A stretch of 64,000 nucleotides of DNA, taken from Cryptomeria japonica. Lineage: Eukaryota; Streptophyta; Pinopsida; Cupressales; Cupressaceae. A model generated the notes under the pieces. The model saw nothing but the letters and a program-made list of their open reading frames with translations. It ran no database searches and was not told where the DNA came from. Below are positions 24,697 through 35,805 of this stretch, piece by piece. Positions within the stretch are counted from its first letter, which is position 1; each line of letters begins with the position of its first letter. A program made the translations under genes and the position numbers. Where the stretch lies: contig NC_081405.1 in NCBI RefSeq assembly GCF_030272615.1, positions 22,238,047 through 22,302,046 on the forward strand, in the 5' to 3' direction.

Positions 24697-24709
24697 TGGC
24701 ATTGTTGCC
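24697..24709 (+). other. E7 primer-binding site (tRNA-Asp-like)
   Basis: TGGCATTGTTGCC two bases after the LTR. The plant tRNA-Asp site is TGGCGCCGTTGCC; the differences are CG to TG/CA-type transitions, as expected from methylation decay. Confidence 0.6.
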
Positions 24710-24756
24710 TAAACATACTCAGGAAAGGAAGGAGTGGATGGCGCACAAAAACTATG

Positions 24757-25807
24757 GGCCTACCCATTGGTGAGATAAACCCAGAGGCCAATGACACGCA
24801 AACAGACCTCTACCATGGAGAAGACACTGCAACGAGGGAATTCTCAATCCTCCTTCAGGTGGCCATCGAGACCTACGTCCAAAGGGAGGCCATGAAGGCA
24901 TAAATCTCAACAAGTACCATGTGGATAGCACTGGAAGTTAGCATGGCAGTAAATCGGTTGATGAACCACCTCCCCTGGTTGCTTACACAAGCATCACTGG
25001 CACAACAAACTCGCCTAGAGGAGATTTCCCGAGAAGAGCGACACCAATAAATCCTCCAATAGTACAAAGAAAGTAGCCGTTAGTAAGTGGAGCGTGATGG
25101 CACGAGGCCAAGTGGAAATTGAACCCTGAATCCCAGAGGGATAAAAGAACATTCTATATTTGAATAAAGGTGTCATAATATTGACACAAGTTGTATCTAA
25201 TGAGATGAATTAATAAAGGAGTGTTCTGTTTTTATGTGTTGTTATTTATGGAAATGTATGGGAATTAATGCCTAACCTATTAAACAAAGATAGAAATAAG
25301 AAAGCACAAATGGAGGAGTGGGAGGCCACACAGAGGGCCTTGTTTCTGGAGAAACAAATAGAACATAGACAGAGGTTGAGGCAACTTGCCAAAGGATGAC
25401 CTGCCGAAGGGTTGCCCGAAGGGAACCAAGGAGGTGTCATGAAGGGGGCAGAAGCCGAGGGAATTTTCTATGCGTCACCAGAACACCATAGGGTGAGAAG
25501 CCATGAAGATTTTTTAGAGGAAACAAGGTTACGGAGGAATCTATTCGAAGAGACCTGGGATCAGTTCAAAAACTTATCCCTGACACCGCGAAGTGAGGAC
25601 CACCAAAGGGAGCCAGTAGCGGGTGTGAGTGAGAACAAAGGGGAGGAAAACTATACGGCTGTAGGTACAACACACAGCAGGAAAAACACCATACCCCTAG
25701 TCACCCAAGTAGGACACACCATCGGCACTGGAGGGAGTAGCGTAGGGGCTCAGACACAACCACAACCACCTCCGGGGAGACAACCCCCATCAATGGCGAG
25801 TAAATAG
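24757..25807 (+). pseudogene. E7 gag, N-terminal part, cut by E8
   Basis: Begins M-G-L-P-I-G-E-I-N-P near 24757 and runs to the E8 insertion in several frames broken by stops (24901, 25047). The best open stretch, 25412-25807, encodes a hydrophilic segment ending in a Q/P-rich linker (Q-P-Q-P-P-P-G-R-Q-P-P) and M-A-S-K. After removal of E8 the frame passes into the capsid core K-L-P-K-F (36585) with a stop codon exactly at the target site. The role, by family, is assembly of the virus-like particle. Confidence 0.7.
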
Positions 25808-26554
25808 TGTATATGGTGAAAATGGATACAACAATGTTGAAAGACTAAATAGATTCAACCACAAAACCCTAGCCTAACAACAACAAAAATCCACCATAAC
25901 ATATGAAGATTACCTAAGACAATGCACCATCACATGTCCAATAGGGTTTGTATCTCCATTCTTCCTATCTCCATTGATCTTGCTTGATATATTTGCTCTC
26001 AGATTTTATGTGCACAAGAGCTCAACAAAGAACGGAATGTGGTTGCAAGTAGGATCGTAATGTAGTCAATTGCATAAAAATGATTAGAATGCATAGACGA
26101 TTAGGGTTTGATAATGAAGGAAGCATCTCCTTATATAGAAGACACTATATGAAATGGAGGGATAAGATTGAGAGGTGTAAAAGGAGGTCGGCTATGATTA
26201 GAGGGTAGGTAAAAGAAATAATAAAATAATAAAGGGGTAGGTAGTGTATGAATTAAGAGATGAATGACATGTGTCATAGGTAGAAAAGGTTAATGAATTA
26301 ATTAAATAAATAAAGATTTATTTAACTAATAGAAGAAGTGGGATTAATTAAATAAATAAGATATTTATTTAATTTAGGAAAAGGATAATTTAAATAAATA
26401 AATGTATTTATTTAAATGAGAAATAAGGCTAGAAGAGGATAAATGAATTAATTAAATAAATAAGGATTTATTTAATTAATAGATGAATTAGGCTTAGATA
26501 ATTAAATAAATAAAATATTTATTTAATTAGACATGACAATTTTAGGTGTCTACA
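25808..26554 (-). repeat. E8 3' LTR
   Basis: 747 bp; on minus it runs TGTAGACACC to CATATACA. It lacks a 27-base segment present at about 35927-35953 of the 5' LTR. The half near 26290-26530 is built of A/T-rich TTAATTAAATAAATAA-type repeats. Confidence 0.92.
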
Positions 26555-26570
26555 TTTTGCCCCTCTTTGA
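26555..26570 (-). other. E8 polypurine tract
   Basis: Minus-strand TCAAAGAGGGGCAAAA directly before the 3' LTR. Confidence 0.75.
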
Positions 26571-27296
26571 GACAATGCGGCTTGTCGCGTTGTTTCAAAG
26601 AAGATAAGATGAACTGATACAAATTTTCCCCAAGATGGGAATGATATGCCCCCTCGAGAGATTGGATGAAAATGTCTAAAAAGATTGCAGACAATCTCTC
26701 GATAAGAAAGAGAGGCTAGAATGGACTGACCGGATAAAGTGACAAAGTCACGGGATAAAGAAGACTGACTCGGGAAACGAAGGCTAGGGATAGTCTATAA
26801 GATAGACCACGAGGGAAATACATCCTCATTGTCATCTACACCTCCAAGAGATTAGAGTGCAGAGAGAGAAAAGAGCAGCAACAGTCAGCAGCGATGGCTT
26901 TGGTTCACAGATTCGACCGCGTTCACCAATTTCAGAGGCCAACAGAGGCAGGAGAGCTGGTAAGTACCACAAAACCTCCTTATATTTTGTTGCATTTATT
27001 GTTGTCATTAATGCATGCTAGGTAATGTAATAAATGTACGTTTATGTCAGGAAAACGCGTTTGTGTCCAAAAATGTGAATTTATGTCTTCTAGGTCAAAT
27101 CGGCAGTTCTGTGATGAACATACGTTGTCGATTGGATAAGCTACTGAGAGGATATACTCAAGCAGGTCCTCTAGGGAAAACTAGGATAACAAATAGGGCT
27201 AGGATTGATAATTTTGTGATAGAACATACATTGCCAATTAGGAAAGTACTCAAGAGGATTCACTCAAGCAGAGGCCCTAGGATAGGATAGATCAAG
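26571..27296. other. E8 3' region without recognised gene
   Basis: Purine-rich plus strand (26600-26790) followed by ordinary sequence. The frame at 27015-27290 shows no known motif. A short element near 27110-27290 repeats GATAGG/GATTGATAA-type words. Confidence 0.4.
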
Positions 27297-27505
27297 GCAC
27301 TTTGTGATGAACAGTGAGTACCAAGATATAGTACTTTGTGATAAATAGGGAGTACTAAAATATGAGCAGCACTTTGTGATGAATAGTGAGTGCAAATGTG
27401 AGCAGCACTTTGTGATGAATAGGGAGTGCAAAACACGTAGTACTTTGTGATGAACAGGGAGTACCACTAGGATAAAAGCAACACTTTGTGATGAACAGTG
27501 AGTGT
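27297..27505 (+). repeat. Hairpin minisatellite in E8
   Basis: Six units start at 27297, 27331, 27369, 27405, 27440 and 27481. Each has a 5-base left arm, exactly 15 bases (TTGTGATRAAYAGKG) and a 5-base right arm. Arms: GCACT/AGTAC, GTACT/AGTAC, GCACT/AGTGC, GCACT/AGTGC, GTACT/AGTAC, ACACT/AGTGT. Five of six pair perfectly although three different arm sequences occur, so stem bases changed in pairs. Confidence 0.9.
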
Positions 27506-27553
27506 CACTAGGATTGAGATGATTGATTTGTGTGACTACAGGAGTATTTTCCT

Positions 27554-28137
27554 ATGTTGGAGTCACGGGAGAGATTCCCATCGACTCAGAGATTGTGACC
27601 TGAGTTGACAACCGAGGACTGAGTTGCGATTGAGGCTATGGGATTGAGACATATTTTGTATGTGCCTGAGTTTCAGGTGAACATGGGATTGCTGACTGCA
27701 CTGGTGGAGAGGTGGCACTCTGAGACATGTAAATTTCACTTGTCGATGGGTGAGATGATAGTCACCTTAGCAGATGTATACAGGAAACTGAGGACACCGA
27801 TCAATGGGGAGTTAGTACCCTACGATCGAGATGGAGACAGGGATGCACTGAGATGAGTGTTTCAAGATCCAGGATTGGAGATGAGGGCTGGACATGTGGC
27901 ATGGGATACCATGACATGGATAGGATTAGCACTACCAACAGTGTTGGCAGGAGTTATCAGTGGGTTCCTCTGTTCGGATAGGGCGACATGAGGGTTGGTT
28001 GCGGGATCGGGGAGGAGGAGGATGAGACAACTAGGCTCAGGAGACAGAGGGGACAGGAGAGATGATCTTGGGGCGGGTCTTTCTAGGGCTCAGACTCCGT
28101 CGAGGCTAGCCGGCTCTGAGGGAGGGAGTTCATCATA
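27554..28137 (+). pseudogene. Plant mobile domain (PMD)-like relic, antisense within E8
   Basis: The open frame 27638-27856 encodes Y-V-P-E-F, then G-L-L-T-A-L-V-E-R-W-H-S-E-T, F-H-L-S-M-G-E-M, L-A-D-V-Y-R-K-L-R-T-P-I-N-G and E-L-V-P-Y-D. These are the conserved blocks of the plant mobile (aminotransferase-like/MAIN) domain, found both in host genes and in plant transposable elements. A stop at 27854 is followed in frame by more PMD-like sequence (T-M-T-W-I-G-L-A-L-P), and stops precede it at about 27597 and 27621. The relic is plus strand, opposite to E8 gag, between the pol remnant and the 3' LTR. Either E8 captured a PMD gene or this is an antisense ORF of its lineage. Confidence 0.65.
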
Positions 28138-29819
28138 GCCATAGAGGGCTCCCTATGTATCAGTATTGTACCATTTTGTATTATGATGTAGACACCTACA
28201 GGTGATTGTAGCCATATGATTTTGACATCATTGTATCATGACACTTTTGATTTATATATATGAGATGATTCATCTTTGCGGTAGCTATATGCATATCTAC
28301 CTATGTGATGAGATGTTCTTATGTGATGCTTATGATATGGATGCAAATATTTATATGATGCAATGCAATATATATATATTTTTGTTCTTTTATGTTTTAT
28401 ATGTGTATGCATGATGCAAATGTGAATGTATTAAATGTGGATGTATATGACAATGCAAATGTAAATCGTGCTAACAATTGTTGTGTGCAGGATGTGATGC
28501 AGTTGTGATATCTATATGTATGTATGAAATGCTTATATGTGGTAATGCAGGTGCAACTACATGAAATGCAAATGTTTTTGGCGTGTCATTATACTCAGTC
28601 ATGTGATAGCAGGCTACGCGGACTCGAGAAGGATGATGGAAGTCAATCAAGAAAGGGGGATGGAAGACAAAAGATATGAAAGTGAAAGAGCTTCTTGTGC
28701 GTTATCATCATTGAGCTTTATTATGGCAAGTATGTTATGACAATTGAGGCATATGTTCGACCCAGAAAGTCATTGTACCTGTTTGCATGGAGATAAGATA
28801 GTCACAAACAAGGAATGCCCTAGTTCATACTAGACTCACAGTGTCCTCATATCCTTGGACAAGTCATAGCATTACTAAGAGACAATCCACAGATAGCAAA
28901 TACAAATAGGTGACGATACCCCATCCTCGCCTTTCTAGTCAAAGACATCCTGGAGATAGAATCTCTAGTTAGAGACATCCTAGAAAAGCTAAAAGACATG
29001 TCACCAAAAAAGATGAAATCAAAAGAAAACCAAGACTCGACACCAACATCCACTGTAGCCCTCAAGTTTAGTGTCTCTTGTCACTTGTATAAGTCTTATT
29101 TGATTGTGGTCACAATGTTTACTTTCACAAAATGGATAGATAGCACTGAACCATAATGTTGTCTGAGTCTGTTGAAAGATTTGATTTGTTGAAGCCCATT
29201 GTTGCTATTGTGTCTCATCTGAAACTGATTGAATCCATGAAACTAATACTTTATTGCGAAGAATATGAAACTTTATTGTGGATCTGTGATGCAAATGTTT
29301 CTTTATTGCGGATTGTGCATGGATAGACTAAAGGAAGCTAGAAGAAACTGTACTCCTTGAAACATGTGATGTTCTCAGTTCCACACCCATCACTAGACAT
29401 AGGATTTGCCTTAGCCACAGATAGGATCTAATTTATTATGGATGGAAAGGGAGGTGAAAAGGGAGGTTTATTATGAATGGCTAACCAATCTTGGGTAGAT
29501 CAATAACAAGCCATGATGGGATTGGGTAAATTTATTATGGATGAATAGGTCGTGAGTGTGTGCAAAGTGAAATGATGAAAGTGAATCCTAAAGGAGGGAG
29601 GAGCAATGTCTCTACGCATGGCACTGGTGACCCAGTTTTCACCATGGTACTTGCCCAGGGTGCCACCGAAGTGGTTTTCACTGTTGGATGAAATTATTTC
29701 TCTTTACTTTTTTCGATTTTTCAATGTTTTTTTTTTTTTTTGCTTTATAATTTTTTTTTGTATTTTTGAATTTTTTGATTTTTTTGTATTTTTTGAATTA
29801 GGATACTCTGAAGAGCTAT
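28138..29819. other. E8 3' region without recognised gene
   Basis: 28140-28560 is A/T-rich with ATATGATGC/AATGCAAATG-type words. 28600-29640 holds no motif I recognise, though 29240-29540 repeats TTTATTGCGGAT and TTTATTATGGATG words. 29700-29800 is a long interrupted T run (A run in the element sense). Confidence 0.5.
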
Positions 29820-31375
29820 GTGTAGAATCTACGAAGGTGCATGCTGTTGATAGGATCCTCCAAAGGTTCACCTTCTGTAGTTGAGAGCTGATATGCCCCA
29901 GATCCATATGTTGCTGTAATGACGTAAGGACCAAGCCAATTTGGTTCGAACTTGCCCTTCTTCTCTCTGTCTTGCTAATTTTTGGGATTTTCTCTGAGAA
30001 CCAAGTCACCTACCTCAAATGTGTGAGGCTTTACCTTGTGATTGTAGTTGCATTGTTCCTTGACTGAATGATGTGTAGCTTGATTGAATATCTTCCTCGA
30101 TGAAGGAACTGAGATAGAATTACTAGTGTGTGGACTACACAAGCCTGTATGCGTGTCACCTGAAGAAGTTTGGGCATCCCTGATAACAAAGTCCTTCAAG
30201 GAAGCTCCATTAAAGGTCCATGATGTATCACTAGAAGGGAAAGGATGTGTGGAACAAGTAGATGAGTGATGAAGGCTTATGATTGTGAAAAAAAGTGAAA
30301 GTAGGATAGCATGATGGAGACTTAGGATCAACAAATAATCTTTTTGACTTGCAATTGTAGAATTTTTGCCCCCCGTTATTTTGATATTAAGGGAGATCAA
30401 CTCTTGCTCTTTTTCTTTCATTGGATTTTTATCCTTGACCTTGATTTTTGTAGAGTCCAATAGCTTTTGATTTTGATTTGGACTAAAGGAATTTTCTTTA
30501 TTTTTGACTTTTAGATTTTTCTTTTCAAAGCTTAATTTTTTATCCCCAATGAGTAAGGGCTTTTGTAATTCTTGTTGATCCAAGTCTGGGAGAGGTCTGG
30601 AAATGGAATGAGTGGATGATATGGTAAAGCTATGTGAGTTCTCAAGAGTTTTGGTGATATGCTTAATAGATTTTTCACATGAACCACTCTTAGGACTATT
30701 GATATCAAGAGATGCTTGCACCACTAGAGGAGATTTGCATTCAGACTTAGTAGCCACAACACTAAGTGGTTCACACCCAATTCCTTGGTCTTGCATATTG
30801 CTTGTAGATTGTTCCTGTTGACAAAATGTGTTAGGAGATAGTGGGAGTTGATCAACATGAAAGATATACTCACCACATCCTAGGTCTTTAATCTTGAACT
30901 TTTCTTTTAGCTCTGCTTGTTTTGATGTAAAAGCTTTCAAGGATTCTAGATCCACATATGCTGATGAAGGAATTGCCTCTCGATTGGTTGGAATTGTTAT
31001 TTCTAATCTAGGTTGCAGATTGTTGCAATATATGAATGGATTAGGGTCAGCTTTGATGGTCACTTCAACTCCATTGTGTGGAAACTTGATACATCGATGA
31101 TATGTAGATGGTATTGCACTCATCTCATGAATCCATGGGCGTCCTAGCAATATGTTGTATGTGAGATCAAGGTCTAGGACTTGGCAAACCACATCCTTTG
31201 TAACTAGCCCAACTTTGAGAGGTAAAATGATTGTACCCTTGGATGAACGCTCTTCATCATCATATGCTTTGATAGTAATTTTGTTTGTAGAATTCAAAGA
31301 TTTGTCAGAATATCCCAATTGTTTAATAGTGTTCAATTTACAAATGTTTAGACCTACTCCTCCATCTATCAGGAC
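29820..31375 (-). pseudogene. E8 protease joined to an integrase C-terminal tail
   Basis: Reads on from gag after the single stop at 31376. The protease active site is I-D-G-G-V-G-L-N-I (D-G-G in place of D-S/T-G, as in many Tat/Athila-type proteases). The second signature is Y-N-I-L-L-G-R-P-W-I-H near 31150. About 200 residues of low-complexity linker follow (K/E/N-rich, then Ser/His/Thr-rich). The frame then enters the integrase C-terminal module (H-T-F-E-V-G-D-L-V-L-R near 30015; N-W-L-G-P-Y near 29940; M-H-L-R-R-F-Y near 29840), with a stop at 29975. RT, RNase H and the H2C2/DDE integrase core are missing. The frame is otherwise open for 453 codons. Confidence 0.85.
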
Positions 31376-33250
31376 TCATTTTATTCGATGTTTGTGTATG
31401 AAGGCTTCAATGTGTAGTGGTGCATTATGTGGCTGACTTACAAAGGCATCATCAGCTTCTGTGAATGTAAGGGAGTGTGGAATGGAAAGGTATCCCACCA
31501 TGGCTTGAAACTGGTCCACATTCAGATCAGTAGGAACGATAGTTTCTCTCAAGATTTTGTCAAGAATGGATTTATGTGCAGGGGATATGCGTAATAGCTC
31601 AAGGATGGAGATGAGCATGGGTGTCTTCCCTAACTGTTCTACAAGGTCATACTCAGGTTTGGTTGATGAGGAAGTGGTGTTCTTAGTTGGAGCACCTTGC
31701 AAAGTGATTTTACCTCGGCGGGTTGTAACATGACATTCAGAGGTAGGTTCGGAAGAAGATCTAACGCCTTTTAGGACAATCCTGGGTCTCCAGGTAGAAT
31801 TCTCAGACGTTTTGTCCTTGATGATGATGGTAGAGACATAATTGTCCATCGAGATGTGATTGATGGTCAAATCATAGTTGTAGGATGTTCTATTATAGTT
31901 GGTTTGGTCATCTGTGGCTTTAGCTTTTCCTTTGTCATGTTTTGGGAATGGTTCCTTAAACATCTCATGTTCTTGATTAGATGAGTGTCCCTCAATCTCA
32001 ATGTCACCTCTATCAATGAGATCTTGTATGATGTTCTTTAGTCGATGACAATTTCCTATCTTATGACCTTTGCTCTTATGAAATTCACAATATTCATCAT
32101 CATTCCACCAATTTGGTTTAACCTTTGGTTCATATGGAGGAAAATCTGGAATAGTGATTACTTTGTTTGTCACTAGTTTCTTGAAAACTGACTCAAGTGG
32201 TTCTCCCAATGGAGTGTACTTCCTTCGTGATCTAGAAGTTGTTTGAGTATTCACTTGATTGTTTGTAGAACTTGATCCAAAAAAAATGAATTTGGGTCGC
32301 ACTGTATTGGCATCAACAACACCATCATTGACTGTGTTCTTGTTTTTATTCCAAAATCTTGGCTTGTCTTTTCCTTTAAAGTCATCTTTGTTTTCCTTGA
32401 ATATCTTAATGACTCCTTGCTCAATTAAGACTTTTTCTGTTGCTAAACCCTTTTCATATGGAGGAGGTCTATAGTGATGCTGCATATATGGACCACTTGG
32501 TATAGATTCATGTTGAGGAACGAAATATCTATTTTGTCCATGTATACCATACTCTACAGGCATGTCATGTTCTAATGTGTTGCCCCCAAATTTGACGTGG
32601 GGTTTCCTTGTGTCCAAATTTTGAGCATGCCTTTGAATATCCAATTGCTTTGGTGGTTGATCCTTAGCATTGGTATGTGATTGAGCATATCTTTCTACAT
32701 AAGACTTCCATAATGGTCTGCAAAGGTGAGTATCATATACTTGACCATGTGTATGTGGGACCTCTAGATTTTGAAACAAAGATGATGGTGATTTAGGCAC
32801 AAGATTTGGTCTTCTATTGCCTCCACTATTAGGTCTCCTTTGATCCATGTTGGAGTGAGGTTGTTGCAAAGGTCAATTTTCCATTATTTGAGACATGTCA
32901 AAATCATGAGGTATCTTGGCTCCACTTTGTGCCATCATTTGTAAGAAGTATTGTCTATCCCTCCTCATTATTTTCTCAACCAATCGATTGAAATGGGGAT
33001 CCATAATGGATTCTTCCACATCTGCTAAATGTACTGAAAATTAATCCATATCATCATTGTGTGTATCATTGTTGTTTGCAGTGTCCATTTTCTCAACATT
33101 TGGAATGTTTCTATAGCCATCCATGTCAGGTAATGTAGTATGATCGGAATTGAAAAAGATATCATTGTCATACTCATAAGAACTCATGTTTACGAACTCT
33201 TGAGCCTCTTTAGTTTCTCTCCTATATTTTTGAAGACAGGTTTCAACCAT
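31376..33250 (-). pseudogene. E8 gag, nearly intact
   Basis: Frame 32869-31376 (497 residues), preceded by a related N-terminal stretch from 33250 with stops at about 33041 and 32875. It lacks the long helical capsid core usual for Gypsy gag. It contains a basic, Pro/Asn/His-rich N-terminus, then the zinc-binding Gag signature E-Y-C-E-F-H-K-S-K-G-H-K-I-G-N-C followed by L-K-N-I-I-Q-D-L-I-D-R-G near 32010-32100. A downstream acidic/Ser region leads to the protease, from which it is separated by one stop (31376, TGA). Its near-intact state fits the low LTR divergence. Confidence 0.85.
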
Positions 33251-34800
33251 GAACTAGGTATTGACCGAGATGCATGAGACTAGATGAAAATGAAAAAAGT
33301 ATGGAAGACTAAGAGTTGGATGGAATGTAAATGAATCTGAAGTGTACTTGCAATGTCCAAAGTGTAAGACCAAGTATGTATGTAGTAGAGTAGGTGTGGC
33401 TTCCAAAGAGAGGATAGTTTCTCTTGATGAGGTAAGTTGACCTTGACTCTAAGTAAGACCAAATGAGACCCAAAGGTGATAGACCTTGATGAGGGACCAC
33501 TTAGCAAAATGTTGTTGTATGTAGTGTGTTGACAAAGTATGATGAGGACAAGCAAGTGACCTTTTGACTCAAGTTTAGACAAATGTGAATGTAATGTAAG
33601 GTGTAAAGCAATGATGGATTTTGTGAGAACCAAAGACAAGTTGAATGCTAGATGAAAACCTGGAGAAACAACCTAGGAAGCTCAAGAATTCCGAAACTGA
33701 TTGCTCTTGTTTGCTGGACTGTAAAATTTTTCCAATTTGTGAAGTTGTGACCAAATCTGAATGTTTGACTGTTTTTCATGACAAGAGGACACAATGTTGA
33801 TGAGGACTCAATGTTTGCAACTATTTAGACTCAAAATGACTCCTAGAAAAGTGTGTTGTTTGATGTAAAAATGTTTTGCATACACTTGAAGACACAAAAG
33901 ACACAATGTTTTGCTTTTGGTCTTGAATGTTTTGAATGTTTAAAATAAATCAAGCATAATTCTTATCGCTGGCCAAGACAATAGTTGTTGATCCCACATG
34001 AGGTTTTACCCTTGAGGCTACGCTATTCAGAGTGGATACTTAGATGCTTGACCTCACTGGCTCCACCCTCGGCACTCACTTCTCGGGTCAGCCAAGCATC
34101 AGTCCCCACGAAAACTCCCCGTGGTGAACTTTGTATCTCTACTAAGAACCGTATGTGTGTGGGCCGCTACTAGAGGTCCGACCTCCTGCCCCAACAACTA
34201 GAAGGATTTGGGCTTCTAAAACAAAAAGGTGCTAGTAAGGGCATCCGCTCATGTGGCCATACATGGGGAAATTTCAGCTCTGTAAATACAGAAGGCTCCT
34301 AGCTGGTAGGTGTTACGCCCTACAACTGATCAAATAAATTTGATCAAATGGGTTTATGGGGAGACATAGTGTCGGTATGAACTAATCAGCACACGTTATC
34401 CATAGTTTTCACCATGAATACAGTTGTTTATAGTGGTTCGGAAGAGGTGGGTTTTCCTTGCTACCACTTGGGTCGTTCTCTTCTCACTAGTAGTCCTAAT
34501 GACCACATGGGAAGACAGGCCCTCTAAAGATTAAACAAAAAGAGCCTATTGCTCAAGACACAAAAGACAATGATTCAATTTTAGTGCACCAATTGAAGTT
34601 TTTGCTAGTCTATGAAAACAAGGCACACAATAAAAATCCAAAAACCCTTGCCAAAGACCTGCAACAAAGATTTATTAGTAGTTTGGATTGTTTGAAATGA
34701 TCACCCCTTCCTGCAAGCACACAAGTTAGGTAAATTTTAGATCCAAAAGACTTTGTGAAATAGGGGCCTTCAACCATGCATTTTGTTGACCAATTCAAAG

Positions 34801-35660
34801 ATCTGATTTATCATAAAAAAAGACCACTTGTAAAATTTCAAGAGATTTCCAGAAATGTAAGAAAATCCAAAAAATTTGCTAATTTGCTCCAAAAATTAAT
34901 TTTTTATGAAAAATCATAAAAAATTCATATAAAATGTAAAATTGATCAAAAAACTCTAAAATTTTTACTAGAGAATCCTGATGGCCTTCTAAACGTGCAC
35001 AAAAAAATTTCTGCAACAAATCCAAGCAGTTTGTGAGATATGAGTAAAATAATAAAAAACCCTAATTTTTAAAGATCTGATTGTTTACGAATAATTTTGC
35101 ATCAAATTTAAAATCACAAAGAATGGATCCTATTTATAATTATGAGATATTTCCAAAAATGTAAGAAAATCCAAAAAATTTGCTAATTTTCTCTCAAAAT
35201 TAATTTTTTTATGAAAAATCATAAAAAATTCATATAAAATGAAAAATCGATCCAAAAAATCTAAAATTTTTACTCAATCTTTCTAATGTTTTTCTTGACC
35301 TACACAAAACATTTGATGTCAAAATTTGACACGGTTTGTGAGATATGATTAAAATAAGAAAAAACCCTAATTTTTAAAGATCCGATTTTTAGGGAAATAT
35401 TTTGCATCAAGATTAAAATCACAAAGAATAGATCCTATGTATAATTATGAGAGGTTTCCAAAAATGTAAGAAAATCTAAAAAGTTCTCTGATTTGCTCTC
35501 AAAATTAATTTTTTATGAAAAATCATAAAAAATTCATAGAAAATGAAAATGTTCTCCAAAAATTCTGAATTTTGGCTTGAGAGCTTCTAATACTTTCTTA
35601 CACCTGCAAAACAATTATGGTGCAAAATTTCTAAATCATTTGTGAGATATGATCAAATCT
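34801..35660 (-). repeat. Three tandem ~303-bp repeats in the E8 leader
   Basis: Plus-strand landmark ATTTCCARAAATGTAAGAAA recurs near 34845, 35148 and 35453, each followed by ATTAATTTTTTATGAAAAAT and later by TTTGTGAGATATGA. Copies differ by roughly 10-15 percent by eye. Confidence 0.88.
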
Positions 35661-35785
35661 CTCCAAGATCTTGATTTTGTGTCCAAAACCCTAGCTGCAC
35701 AAGGTTATTCTCCAAATTGTTTTACAAAACAACAATATAGGGTTAGAAAAATCTGCAAAAAGCACAGATCTAAGAAAAATTCATG

Positions 35786-35803
35786 TCCCACAGGGCGTGC
35801 CAA
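35786..35803 (-). other. E8 primer-binding-site candidate
   Basis: Minus-strand TGGCACGCCCTGTGGGAC starts two bases inside the 5' LTR, as a primer site should. I cannot assign the tRNA. Confidence 0.5.
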
Positions 35804-35805
35804 AA

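Larger units (their letters stand above)
33251..35805 (-). other. E8 long leader between 5' LTR and gag
   Basis: About 2.5 kb of untranslated leader with no protein motif. A G+C-richer block at about 33960-34330 contrasts with strongly A/T-rich surroundings; it holds CTGGCCAAGACAATAG and many short inverted repeats, and may be a structured leader or an old insertion. The 303-bp repeats lie between it and the LTR. Confidence 0.6.

Noticed and set aside
27297-27505. Possible CRISPR-like array
   Set aside because: Units are 25 bases with short related spacers, in a plant retroelement; no cas genes, spacers not unique.
34801-35660. Three 303-bp repeats considered as centromeric satellite
   Set aside because: Only three copies, confined to the leader of one LTR element.
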